In this document: piece after piece, positions 36,188 to 43,423 of the stretch
How positions within the stretch are numbered: position 1 is the stretch's first letter
How the letters are laid out: every line of letters begins with the position of its first letter
DNA from: a virus
DNA length: 43,423 bases
Direction: 5' to 3' (one strand)
IMG/VR virus record: IMGVR_UViG_3300007345_000079
Coordinates: 1-43,423 of that record
Made by a program: the position numbers and the translations under genes
Notes under the pieces: generated by a model
What the model saw: the letters and a program-made list of their open reading frames with translations, nothing else
Database searches by the model: none
What the model was told of the DNA's origin: nothing

Positions 36188-37543
36188 ATGAAGAAACAGC
36201 TTACGGCGGCCTTCGTCAAGGGCCTCAAGCCCGGTCCGAAGAAACAGGTGATCACTGATTCTGTGGCGGCCAACCTCCGCCTGATCGTCCACCCGACCGG
36301 GCGAAAGATTTGGGCATGGCAAGGCAAGGTGAACGGTGAGCCGAAGACGGTGACGCTGGGTCAGTGGTTGGAGACCGGAGGCATGGACCTGTCCGCCGCC
36401 CGCGAGCGAGCGACCGAGATCAACACCGCCAAGGTCGAGGGAAGAGCGGTGAGCTTCCTAACGCCCAGCGAGGAGTCATCCGAGCCGGCGATCGACCCGC
36501 GCGCCTCCCTCACCTGCGACTGGATGTTCGATCAATATATGGCGGCCGAGGGCGAGACGAGGAAGACGGCCAAGGAGAAGCGGACCACCTACAACCGGGA
36601 GATCAAACCGACGCTGGGTGAGCGGCAGATCGACACCATCACCTACGACGATCTGGCGGCGATCGTGCAGAAGAAGTTTGCGGAAGGGAAGGGGCCGGCG
36701 TCGAACCGGCTCAAGGCGCTCATCGCCCGCTGGTGGAAGTGGGGCGTCTCGCGCGGCCGGGCCGTGACCGGTCTGACCGTCAACCCGGCGATCGATCTGG
36801 TGAGCCTCGCCGACGAGAACAAGCGTCGTCGCTACCTCACGAATTACGAGATCGGGGTGTTCTTCAAAGGAACCTATTTGGCTCGTGACACCTTCGCTGA
36901 GATGATGACCGTCATCCTCTACACCGGCCTGCGACGGAGCGAGGCGGCCGGTCTGACATGGGACGAGGTCCGCTTCCACGACAACACGATTCTGATCAGC
37001 GGTGAGCGGATCAAGAACGGGTTGGACCTGCTGCTGTGGATGCCGGACACGGTGGTCGCGATCCTGCGCCAACGCAAGCGCCTCACCGGCAATTACAAAT
37101 ACGTCTGGCCGGCCCCGTTCTCGTGGAGGCAGGGCGAGACGGTCGATGAAGACGAGGACACGTCGAAGGAGCTAATCAGCTTCACGAAGCCCATGAACGC
37201 GCTCAACGAGACCTGCCAGAAGCTGGCGGCGAAGGAGCGGAAGACCATGGAGCGGTTCACCGTCCACGATCTGCGTCGCACGCTGGCGACGGGTATGCGG
37301 GGATTGAGGGATGCCGAGGACAAGCCTCTCATCCTGTCGGACATCGTCGAGCGGGTCATCAACCACATCATCGGCGGCGTCCGGGGCAACTACGATCACC
37401 ACGACTATTTCGCGGAGAAGAAGGCGGCGCTCCGCATTTGGGCGGAGCACCTTGATCCGATCAGGCTGACCGCTCACGCAGCCATTGAGAAAGCTCACTC
37501 CGCAGCCAGCGGGTCGCCTGCACGTTCACTGGCTGAGGCATGA
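36188..37543 (+). CDS. int: Tyrosine integrase
   Basis: 451 residues from ATG 36188, with ACAGGAAG upstream; TTG 36182 is a poorer alternative. Layout of P4-type phage integrases: N-terminal arm-binding domain (about 1-95, with the RLIVHPTGRKIWAW strand), core-binding domain (about 108-200) and catalytic domain with R249 (ILYTGLRRSE), K276, H360 and R363 (VHDLRRT), H393 (INHIIGG) and nucleophile Y402 (RGNYDHHDY). All catalytic residues are present. It should recombine attP at 35920-35965 with a host tRNA-Lys gene. The 3' end overlaps the opposing excisionase gene by 83 bases. Confidence 0.95.
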   Translation: MKKQLTAAFVKGLKPGPKKQVITDSVAANLRLIVHPTGRKIWAWQGKVNGEPKTVTLGQWLETGGMDLSAARERATEINTAKVEGRAVSFLTPSEESSEPAIDPRASLTCDWMFDQYMAAEGETRKTAKEKRTTYNREIKPTLGERQIDTITYDDLAAIVQKKFAEGKGPASNRLKALIARWWKWGVSRGRAVTGLTVNPAIDLVSLADENKRRRYLTNYEIGVFFKGTYLARDTFAEMMTVILYTGLRRSEAAGLTWDEVRFHDNTILISGERIKNGLDLLLWMPDTVVAILRQRKRLTGNYKYVWPAPFSWRQGETVDEDEDTSKELISFTKPMNALNETCQKLAAKERKTMERFTVHDLRRTLATGMRGLRDAEDKPLILSDIVERVINHIIGGVRGNYDHHDYFAEKKAALRIWAEHLDPIRLTAHAAIEKAHSAASGSPARSLAEA

Positions 37544-37781
37544 ACTTTCCGTCGCGCCGCCAGCGGTAAAGCGTCTGCCGGCTGATCTTGAGCTTGGCGC
37601 AGATTTCCGCGATCGTAATGATTTCGTCGGGATCAGCATCACGCGCCGGGGTGATAGTGCCGAGGAGAGTGGCCATGCTGAGGAGGCCATTCAATTCGGC
37701 ATCATCAAGGGTGATACCGAGGCCGCTGGCTTTAGCGGCCTCGATCTTCGCACACAGGGAGGTCATGTCGGTCATGCTCAT
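37461..37781 (-). CDS. xis: AlpA/MerR-type excisionase-like protein
   Basis: 106 residues on the minus strand. The C-terminal half (about 50-103, DEIITIAEICAKLKISRQTLYRWRRDGKFMPQPVNVQATRWLRSEL) is a winged helix-turn-helix of the AlpA/excisionase group, which bends attachment-site DNA and favours excision. The first 45 residues are extra and helical. In-frame ATGs lie at 37781, 37775 and 37766; no strong ribosome site separates them. Convergent with and overlapping int, so transcripts are antisense to each other's 3' ends. Confidence 0.8.
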   Translation of the reverse strand: MSMTDMTSLCAKIEAAKASGLGITLDDAELNGLLSMATLLGTITPARDADPDEIITIAEICAKLKISRQTLYRWRRDGKFMPQPVNVQATRWLRSELSQWLRERSA

Positions 37782-37861
37782 GGTCTGCCCAGAATGACCA
37801 TCACTGTCAATTCATAATAGCTCTTGGTCGATCATCACGCGCCATCACGTCATTTTCCGTC

Positions 37862-37890
37862 TTGACCCATCGGACAAATCTTCCTATTCG
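37862..37890 (+). promoter_or_regulatory. Repeated-family promoter for 37926 gene
   Basis: -35 TTGACC at 37862-37867, spacer ending AATCTTCC (17), -10 TATTCG at 37885-37890, leader CATCAACAACGACTCG and AAGGAGACAGACCG. Confidence 0.75.
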
Positions 37891-37925
37891 CTTCTCATCA
37901 ACAACGACTCGAAGGAGACAGACCG

Positions 37926-38315
37926 ATGGCTTTCAAGATCACCAAGACCGACAACGCCCGCGTGATGAAGCTGGCCGGCGAACTCGACGATATGCGAACC
38001 GAGATCAACGACAAGCTCGACGAATGGCGGGGCGAACTGAGCGGCCTGCTCGACGCCCTCAACGAGAAGCGTGAGGAACTGCGTGGCGTGATCGAGGACA
38101 TCCAAGCCGAACAGCAGAGCGCCTATGACGACATGTCGGAGCGCTGGCTCGAAGGCGACCGCGCCTCGCCCACCGAAGACTGGATCGGCGCGCTTGCGGA
38201 TGCGGAGGCATTGGTCTCCGACGACTTCACGTTCGAACTGCCTGACGAAATGGAATTCGACGACGAGTTCGAAACCCTCAAGGACGAGGGTCTGCCCACC
38301 GAGCCGGAATATTGA
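37926..38315 (+). CDS. Acidic coiled-coil protein
   Basis: 129 residues. A coiled coil at about 8-75 (NARVMKLAGELDDMRTEINDKL ... EKREELRGVIEDI) followed by an acidic tail (FELPDEMEFDDEFETL) that could mimic nucleic acid or bind a basic partner. Single-gene unit behind a family promoter. Function unknown. Confidence 0.8.
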   Translation: MAFKITKTDNARVMKLAGELDDMRTEINDKLDEWRGELSGLLDALNEKREELRGVIEDIQAEQQSAYDDMSERWLEGDRASPTEDWIGALADAEALVSDDFTFELPDEMEFDDEFETLKDEGLPTEPEY

Positions 38316-38332
38316 AACGGCAAAATGGCGGT

Positions 38333-38361
38333 TGACGAACCGGAAGAATCGTCCTAATTCG
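38333..38361 (+). promoter_or_regulatory. Repeated-family promoter for 38397 gene
   Basis: -35 TTGACG at 38333-38338, spacer ending GAATCGTCC (17), -10 TAATTC at 38356-38361, leader CATCAACAACGAATCG and AAGGAGACAGACC. Nearly the consensus of the family; 24 of the first 24 bases match the copy at 27314 except in the -10. Confidence 0.8.
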
Positions 38362-38396
38362 ACCCCATCAACAACGAATCGAAGGAGACAGACCCT

Positions 38397-38747
38397 ATGG
38401 CTCAGAAGCTCATCCTTGATGACCAGATGGAGGTGCTGCGGCAGAACGGGGCGGTCGCCTCGCGCTCCGGCGACGGCAGCGATCTTCGTCCCGTGCTCAA
38501 GCTCTTCACCCCGGACGGCGCGGCGACGTGGCTTATCTCCGAGATCGATGCCGACGGCGACACGCTGTTCGGTCTGTGCGATCTGGGCCTCGGAGAACCA
38601 GAGCTTGGTTACGTCTCGCTGACCGAGATCAAGTCGATCCGGGGCGGGCTGGGTCTCCCGGTCGAACGGGACATCTCGTTCACCCCGACGATGACCATGG
38701 CCGAATATACCACCAAGGCTCGCCGGGCCGGCCGGATCGTTCTTTGA
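38397..38747 (+). CDS. DUF2958-family protein
   Basis: 116 residues. VLKLFTPDGAATWLISEIDADGDTLFGLCDLGLGEPELGYVSLTEIKSIRGGLGLPVERDISFTP gives the DUF2958 pattern (a KLFTPDG start, GLEPELGY-type centre, RGxLGLPVERD end). DUF2958 proteins are common on plasmids, integrative elements and phages; their function is not known. TTGA overlap with the next gene. Confidence 0.85.
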   Translation: MAQKLILDDQMEVLRQNGAVASRSGDGSDLRPVLKLFTPDGAATWLISEIDADGDTLFGLCDLGLGEPELGYVSLTEIKSIRGGLGLPVERDISFTPTMTMAEYTTKARRAGRIVL

Positions 38748-39148
38748 CCGGGCCGCCGGCCACGGTCCTCCTGACCTTGAAGGAATCCGAAGCCTTGCTC
38801 TGGGGCTTCGCCATGATGGGGGACTATGCTCACGAGCCGCCGGACGATGAGACTGATCCGGTCTATCTCCTGCTCAAGGCAGGGTATAGGCCGGAGCAGT
38901 TCGAGGCCGCCTGCAAGCGCCTCCGTCCGATGGCACTCGACGATTATCTGCGTGAGCCGTTCTCGGACCTCGAAAAGATGATCTTGCGGTTGGCGGTGGA
39001 GAACACATCGTGGATCACCACCTACCGCACCCACGCCCCAACCCGTGACTCGCCCATGCTGATCCGTGAAGCATTGACCGCGTTGCGAACCCTCGCCGCC
39101 AAGCTCGAAGACTTCGGCATCGAAGTCAACTACATCCCCAACGATTGA
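38744..39148 (+). CDS. Hypothetical protein
   Basis: 134 residues from TTG 38744. Helical, acidic, two or three helical bundles (ESEALLWGFAMMGDY ... YRPEQFEAACKRLRPMALDDYL). Unrecognised. It lies between the DUF2958 gene and the NAD+ pathway. Confidence 0.7.
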   Translation: MTGPPATVLLTLKESEALLWGFAMMGDYAHEPPDDETDPVYLLLKAGYRPEQFEAACKRLRPMALDDYLREPFSDLEKMILRLAVENTSWITTYRTHAPTRDSPMLIREALTALRTLAAKLEDFGIEVNYIPND

Positions 39149-39159
39149 AAAGGAGCCAC

Positions 39160-40260
39160 ATGTTCGACATCTGTGTATTCGCTGGCCGTATGCGTCCGCC
39201 GACGGCCGCTCATCTGGCCAACATCCGCGCCGGCCTCGCCGCTTCCCAATATGTCTTCGTCATCATCGGCTCGACCGGTGAAGCCCCGCACTTCAAGAAC
39301 CCCTTCACGTTCGACGAAGTCCAGACCATGATCCGTGGCTCGCTGTCGGCGGCCGAGAATGATCGCGTCTTCGTCCACGGCGTCCGCGACCGCGACAATG
39401 ACCTTGCGTGGGTCCGCGACGTGCAGAAGATCGTCCACGAACAGGCGACCGCGCTGTCGATCCCCGGCGAGCCGCGTATCGCTCTGGTAGGCTGCAACAA
39501 GGACGGCTCGTCCTATTACCTCAAGCTCTTCCGCCAGTGGGGAAGCATCGGTGTCGAGCCGATCCTGAACGACGGCGAATCGATGTCGGCGACCGCCATG
39601 CGTATGGCGCTCTACGAAGCCGAGGACCCCGGCCGCGTCCTCAAGACGTGGAAGGACCTGTTCGGCGCTTCCTATCTCCCGCACGGCACCTTCTGGTTCC
39701 TGCGCCAGTGGGTGAACACCGAGCACTTCCAGCAGATGCGGGCCGAGGCGCTGTTCATGCGGGACGAACTCAAGAAGTTCCAGCCGAACCCCTACACCGG
39801 CCAGCCGCAGCAGCACAATTGCGCCGACTTCTATCTACAGCACGGCGGCGCTGTCCTGCTGGTCAAGCGCGATCGGATGCCCGGCGAAGGGCTGTGGGCG
39901 GTGCCCGGCGGGCACAAGCACGCCTACCAGACGTTCCGCGACGCAGCGCTCGCTGAGCTTGGTCAGGAAACCAGCATCTTCGACCTGAACGAAGCCATCA
40001 CGCCCGACGTGATCAACAGCTACATCCGGGGCGACAAGCTGCTCGACAATCCGTGGCGGTCGAACCGCGAAGTGACCGTCTCGGTAGCTTACGGCGCGCT
40101 GCTGCCCGGCAGCTTCACCCGGCCGCTGATCGAAGGCGCTGACGACGCCCGCGAAGCCCGCTGGTGGAACATCGACGAGATCACCCGTGACATGATGTTC
40201 GAAGACCACTTCAACATCATCGAGGATTTCTCGAACCGCTTCCGCGATCTGACGATCTAA
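39160..40260 (+). CDS. nadM: Bifunctional NMN adenylyltransferase / Nudix protein
   Basis: 366 residues from ATG 39160 behind AAAGGAG. N-terminal nucleotidyltransferase domain (1-185): AGRMRPPTAAHLANI holds the T15-x-x-H18 form of the (H/T)xGH motif, and SMSATAMRMAL with R148 is the ISxxxxR motif; together they predict NMN + ATP to NAD+ + PPi. C-terminal Nudix domain (about 222-355): AVLLVKRD ... LWAVPGGHKHAYQTFRDAALAELGQETSIF. In the Nudix box the usual REUxEExGU reads AELGQETSI, with Arg and one Glu replaced, so ADP-ribose hydrolysis may be weak or lost. The fusion follows the bacterial NMNAT-Nudix type. With the next gene it forms a two-step nicotinamide-to-NAD+ pathway. Confidence 0.88.
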   Translation: MFDICVFAGRMRPPTAAHLANIRAGLAASQYVFVIIGSTGEAPHFKNPFTFDEVQTMIRGSLSAAENDRVFVHGVRDRDNDLAWVRDVQKIVHEQATALSIPGEPRIALVGCNKDGSSYYLKLFRQWGSIGVEPILNDGESMSATAMRMALYEAEDPGRVLKTWKDLFGASYLPHGTFWFLRQWVNTEHFQQMRAEALFMRDELKKFQPNPYTGQPQQHNCADFYLQHGGAVLLVKRDRMPGEGLWAVPGGHKHAYQTFRDAALAELGQETSIFDLNEAITPDVINSYIRGDKLLDNPWRSNREVTVSVAYGALLPGSFTRPLIEGADDAREARWWNIDEITRDMMFEDHFNIIEDFSNRFRDLTI

Positions 40261-40272
40261 TCAGGAGACCCC

Positions 40273-41739
40273 ATGAGCTATATCACGACCATCGGGGAAC
40301 TGCTGAACCAGCCGATCCTCAACAGCGACACCTACAAGAACAGCCACTGGACGTTCGAGCACCCGCAGTTCACTTCGAGCTACGGCTACATCGAAGCCCG
40401 TAAGGGTGGCGAGTTCAGCGAGGTCATGTTCTTCGGCCTGCAATACCTGCTGCGCTATTACCTGACCCAGCGCGTCACCGACTCGGTGATCGCCCACGCC
40501 CGCCGCTTCCTCCCGCTGCACGGCGTGCCGTTCAACGAAGAAATGTGGACGACCATCCGCGACAAGCACGATGGCCGGTGGCCGGTGCGGATCAAGGCGC
40601 TTCCAGAGGGCGTCCTCGTCCCGCAGGGCTGTGTCCTTGTCACGGTGGAATCGCTCGACGAGGAATGCGCCGGTGTCGCCGCGTTCGTCGAAACCCTGCT
40701 GCTTCGCGGCGTCTGGCTCCCCACCACGATCGCCACCCGGTCGATGCGCTGGTGGCGTCTGGTCGATCGCTACCTCACCCAGAGCGGCACGCCGGAGACG
40801 GCGGAGTTCAAGGTGGTGGACTTCTCGGCGCGCGGCGTCCGGTCGTCCGAGGACGCAGGCATCTCCGGCATGGCCCATCTCCTGAACTTTCAGGTGACCG
40901 ACAATCTGCTTGGCATCCTGTTCGGCCAGAACGCCTACACGACCGAAACCATGCTGGGATATTCGATCCCGGCGACCGAGCACTCGGTCACCACGTCGTG
41001 GGGCAAGGAAAACGAGCAGGCGTTCTTCGAGCACATTCTCGAAGTCCATGGCCAGACCGTGAACCCGCTGGGCGGCCGGTCGCCGGTGTCGGTGGTGATC
41101 GACACCTACGATCAGGACAACGCCGTCCGCATGTGGCTGACGCCGGCCGAGAAGGGCGGTTGCGGCCTCCGCGAGAAGCTGGAAGCGTCGAACATGTGCG
41201 TCGTGCTGCGGCCGGACTCGGGTGATCCGATCATCAACGTCGTCCACCTGCTCGACCTGATCGGAAGCCTGACGGGCTGGACGGTCAACGAGAAGGGCTT
41301 CCGCGTCCTCCCGGATTTCGTTCGCGTCATTCAGGGCGACGGCATCCACGAAGAATCGCTGCGCCGCATCCTCCAGCGTGTGGTCTACCACACTTGGTCG
41401 ATCGACAACCTGACCTTCGGTTCGGGCGGTGGTCTGATGATGCACGACGTGGAGCGCGACACCCACCGCTTCGCCATGAAGACCTCGGAAGTGGTCATCG
41501 GCGGTATCACCAGCGCCGTCCGCAAGGAGGTCAAGACCGATCCGTCCAAGGCATCCAAGGCCGGGCGCTTCGCAGTGGTGATGGAGAACGACGTGCTGAT
41601 CACCATCCCGGAAGACGAACTCAACGGTCGTCTCAACTATCTGCGGACGGTCTACGAGGACGGCGAACTGGTCGCCCCTGAGACGTTCGATCAGGTCCGG
41701 GAGCGCGCTCGCCAGTGGCGCGTCATCGGGCACGGCTAA
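40273..41739 (+). CDS. nadV: Nicotinamide phosphoribosyltransferase
   Basis: 488 residues, full length for the NadV/NAMPT family, which makes NMN from nicotinamide and PRPP. Recognisable sites by comparison with human NAMPT: the RGV segment FSARGVRSSEDAG with R187, the nicotinamide-selecting D210 (NFQVTD), catalytic H237 (PATEHS), RPDSGDP at 313-319, IQGDG at 353-357 and GSGGGL at 383-388. AGGAGACCCC precedes ATG. It lies 12 bases after the NMN adenylyltransferase gene and before a strong terminator, so the pair is one unit. Known phage pairs of this kind rebuild NAD+ after host defence systems deplete it. Confidence 0.95.
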   Translation: MSYITTIGELLNQPILNSDTYKNSHWTFEHPQFTSSYGYIEARKGGEFSEVMFFGLQYLLRYYLTQRVTDSVIAHARRFLPLHGVPFNEEMWTTIRDKHDGRWPVRIKALPEGVLVPQGCVLVTVESLDEECAGVAAFVETLLLRGVWLPTTIATRSMRWWRLVDRYLTQSGTPETAEFKVVDFSARGVRSSEDAGISGMAHLLNFQVTDNLLGILFGQNAYTTETMLGYSIPATEHSVTTSWGKENEQAFFEHILEVHGQTVNPLGGRSPVSVVIDTYDQDNAVRMWLTPAEKGGCGLREKLEASNMCVVLRPDSGDPIINVVHLLDLIGSLTGWTVNEKGFRVLPDFVRVIQGDGIHEESLRRILQRVVYHTWSIDNLTFGSGGGLMMHDVERDTHRFAMKTSEVVIGGITSAVRKEVKTDPSKASKAGRFAVVMENDVLITIPEDELNGRLNYLRTVYEDGELVAPETFDQVRERARQWRVIGHG

Positions 41740-41745
41740 TGGAAG

Positions 41746-41771
41746 GGCCGCCCTCCGGGGCGGCCTTTTTT
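41746..41771 (+). terminator. Rho-independent terminator
   Basis: Perfect 8-bp stem GGCCGCCC (41746-41753) with GGGCGGCC (41758-41765), TCCG loop, then six T. Closes the NAD+ salvage unit. Confidence 0.92.
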
Positions 41772-41784
41772 ATGGAATAAGTGA

Positions 41785-41813
41785 TTGACTGAATATCTTG
41801 CTTCCCGTAAATG
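41785..41813 (+). promoter_or_regulatory. Repeated-family promoter for 41843 gene
   Basis: -35 TTGACT at 41785-41790 in the context GAATAAGTGA, spacer beginning GAAT (17), -10 TAAATG at 41808-41813. Confidence 0.7.
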
Positions 41814-41842
41814 CTATGGCTCAACCGGAGAAGGAGACAGCC

Positions 41843-42709
41843 TTGAATTTCATCGACCGCATCTGTGAAGACGAACCCCTCGCGCGCGAACTGTTCGAGG
41901 GCGTCAGGGTCGTCACGGTGCATGACGATGTCTATCAGGCGGCTGTCGAACTGATGGAACGCGACGCGACCAAGATCGCCGGCATCGCCAAGTTCACCTG
42001 CTGGCCGGACTATAACACATGGATCGAAATCCCAGCGCCCAAGGGGCAGCACACGATGGGGTTCTTGTTCTATGGCGGCCTCACGAAGAAAGAGCAGAGC
42101 GTCACGGCAGGCCATGGGCTGGTGTTCATCGGCTTCCCTGATGGTGAGATCATGGCCATCCCTGTTCGCTACGATCTGGAGAGCTACAGCCTCGTATGGG
42201 CAGATCATCACCAGCTTGCCGCCCGCGCCGCCAAGGCCAACAACGCCAGCCCGGCTGTCCTGTCCCTGCTTGCGATCCACCAGCGGGCGACGACTGATCC
42301 CATCCTGATCCACTCGCAATATGCGGGCGTGCTCGATCACGCCAAGCCGCTGATGTTCTCGCTGCTGGCGTTCATCAATTCACCGAAGCTCGTCCGCATC
42401 CGGGAATGCGACAAGGCGCGGCTGAACGCCCGCCGACTCAAGCGTGGGAAATATCCCTTCCATCCGCATCACGAGGTGCGGCTCAACATCGACAAGCACA
42501 TCCTGAGCATCACACAGGGGCAGGGGGACGGCCCTGAGCGCGAACTGCACTTCGTCCGGGCGCATCTGCGCTTCCTCGTCCACCCACGCTACAAGAACGT
42601 CTCCGTGACGCTGGTGCAGCCCCACTACCGGGGCAACCCGGAACTTGGCATCTTGAACACCAGCTATGCGATCGACCGGACGAACTCCCGGTGGAAGGAT
42701 GCGGAGTAA
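41843..42709 (+). CDS. Conserved hypothetical phage protein
   Basis: 288 residues from TTG 41843, chosen because GAAGGAGACAGCC precedes it; the in-frame ATG 41816 lies at or before the predicted transcription start. Alpha/beta N-terminal two thirds. The C-terminal part (RARRLKRGKYPFHPHHEVRL-like, then ELHFVRAHLRFLVHPRYKNVSVTLVQPHYRGNPELG) has a HFVRAHxR ... PHYRG pattern that I recall from unannotated proteins of proteobacterial phages. Function unknown. Single-gene unit. Confidence 0.8.
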   Translation: MNFIDRICEDEPLARELFEGVRVVTVHDDVYQAAVELMERDATKIAGIAKFTCWPDYNTWIEIPAPKGQHTMGFLFYGGLTKKEQSVTAGHGLVFIGFPDGEIMAIPVRYDLESYSLVWADHHQLAARAAKANNASPAVLSLLAIHQRATTDPILIHSQYAGVLDHAKPLMFSLLAFINSPKLVRIRECDKARLNARRLKRGKYPFHPHHEVRLNIDKHILSITQGQGDGPERELHFVRAHLRFLVHPRYKNVSVTLVQPHYRGNPELGILNTSYAIDRTNSRWKDAE

Positions 42710-42716
42710 GTGAGGG

Positions 42717-42739
42717 ACGAGTCCGCTGCGCGGACTCGT
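42717..42739 (+). terminator. Hairpin without U-tract
   Basis: Perfect 10-bp stem (42717-42726 with 42730-42739) and a TGC loop just after the stop codon, followed by GGAGAAAG rather than T. It may slow polymerase or protect the RNA end. Confidence 0.5.
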
Positions 42740-42750
42740 GGAGAAAGTGC

Positions 42751-42779
42751 TTGACCAATTCGCCGGGCTGAACTATCTG
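42751..42779 (+). promoter_or_regulatory. Repeated-family promoter for 42812 gene
   Basis: -35 TTGACC at 42751-42756 in the context GAAAGTGC, 17-base spacer, -10 TATCTG at 42774-42779, leader GCAACAGCGAATCAGGAG. Confidence 0.7.
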
Positions 42780-42811
42780 AGTCGCAGCAACAGCGAATCA
42801 GGAGACAGACG

Positions 42812-43423
42812 ATGTGCGGAACTTGTGGAAACCTTGCTCACGACGATCTCGACGATGACATCGGCGACATCTTCGGCACGGGCCAGATGAGCACCGAGGA
42901 CGCCGCACGCGCTGCTGAGTTCGCCAAGGCTGTCTCGGACAACACCCGCCCGGCCGCCGGCCCGGTTCTCTATTGGGACACCTGTGGCTCGTGCCGTGGG
43001 TCGGGCAACTTCATCACCTATTCCGGCCGCGTCGGTGGGGCCTGCTTCAAGTGCAAGGGCAAGGGACAGGTTCCCTTCAAGACCTCACCGGAGAAGCGGG
43101 CGGCTGATGCCGAGCGCAAGCGCAAGAACCTCGCCACCAAGCTCGAAGCCTTCGTCACCGCCCACGCGGACGAATGGGCATGGATCGCGACGGAGGCTCC
43201 CAAGTTCGACTTCGCCAAGAGCATGTTCGACAAGCTGCTCAAGGATGGTGAACTGACGCCCGGCCAGTTGGCAGCGGTGCAGAAGCTCATCGCCCGCGAA
43301 CAGGCCCGCACTGAGGCGGAGGCCGCCCAGAAGGAAGCCGCGCCGGTGATCGAGGAAGCATCACTCGCCAAGATCGAGGAGGCATTCGCCGCTGCGATCG
43401 CCCGCGACATCGCGCGTCCCAAG
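42812..43423 (+). CDS. DnaJ-type zinc-finger protein, partial at window edge
   Basis: An open frame from ATG 42812 to the end of the window, 204 codons without a stop. A Cys-rich start (MCGTCGNL) and acidic stretch precede a pair of CxxCxGxG motifs, CGSCRGSG at about 58-65 and CFKCKGKG at about 78-85, a DnaJ-like zinc site without a J domain. A helical Ala/Lys/Glu-rich part follows. GGAGACAGACG stands before the ATG. Related in motif to the gene at 24968. The C-terminus and any catalytic domain lie outside the window. Confidence 0.8.
   Translation, partial: MCGTCGNLAHDDLDDDIGDIFGTGQMSTEDAARAAEFAKAVSDNTRPAAGPVLYWDTCGSCRGSGNFITYSGRVGGACFKCKGKGQVPFKTSPEKRAADAERKRKNLATKLEAFVTAHADEWAWIATEAPKFDFAKSMFDKLLKDGELTPGQLAAVQKLIAREQARTEAEAAQKEAAPVIEEASLAKIEEAFAAAIARDIARPK

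Noticed and set aside
35978-36322. Minus-strand gene in the attP region
   Set aside because: It reads across the arm-type repeats and the int start and shows repeated LLLTY units produced by the repeats themselves.
40261-41733. A 490-codon minus-strand open frame
   Set aside because: Exact antisense of nadV, whose catalytic motifs are all present.

Overview
The window looks like part of a temperate, tailed double-stranded DNA phage (possibly a phage-plasmid) of a GC-rich alphaproteobacterium. I favour Sphingomonadales from the protein flavour and codon use, but that is an inference. The direct evidence for a phage is a terminase pair with a RuvC-like resolvase, a tyrosine integrase with an AlpA-like excisionase, an attP embedded in the 3' half of a tRNA-Lys gene, and about 85 small, tightly packed genes. 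No portal, capsid, tail, lysis, DNA polymerase, helicase or repressor gene is visible, so the genome must extend well beyond both edges.

Layout. 1-501 is non-coding and repeat-rich: GGGGTCCC motifs, five 13-bp iterons spaced exactly 27 bp apart, and two pairs of direct repeats. 502-4488 is a minus-strand operon of four unknown genes, a RuvC-like nuclease, terS and terL. 4489-5183 is a divergent intergenic region with an AT island bounded by an inverted repeat and an array of eight ATCACG hexamers; it is an origin or control-region candidate. 5184-35689 is a 30-kb plus-strand accessory region, broken into transcription units by a repeated promoter cassette and by two or three terminators or hairpins. 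35690-37781 is the integration module. 37926-43423 resumes plus-strand genes, including a two-gene NAD+ salvage pathway. The last gene runs off the window.

Regulation. At least 17 sites share a -35 TTGAC-like hexamer, a spacer of 17 bp and a -10 TAnnnn, usually followed by a leader resembling CAACAACGAATC then GGAGACAGAC and the start codon. This dispersed family probably fires the accessory genes together. Within units, genes overlap by 4 bases (ATGA, GTGA, TTGA), which implies translational coupling, and non-ATG starts are common.

Functional themes. (1) NAD+ and ADP-ribose: an NMN adenylyltransferase-Nudix fusion beside a nicotinamide phosphoribosyltransferase (the known NARP2-type pathway), a remote NADAR-like protein, and a YspA-type SLOG protein. 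(2) Nucleotide and alarmone metabolism: a small (p)ppGpp-hydrolase-like HD protein, a 5'-deoxynucleotidase-like HAD enzyme and a DUF1937 protein. (3) Membrane and redox: an SPFH lipoprotein, a thioredoxin-like protein with a CGPS site, several small membrane proteins, and a protein with an RR signal peptide. (4) ATPase and nuclease: a BCS1-like AAA+ ATPase and a DnaQ-like exonuclease. Two AT-rich homing-endonuclease-type genes (HNH and GIY-YIG) are probable insertions. One gene carries an in-frame amber codon.
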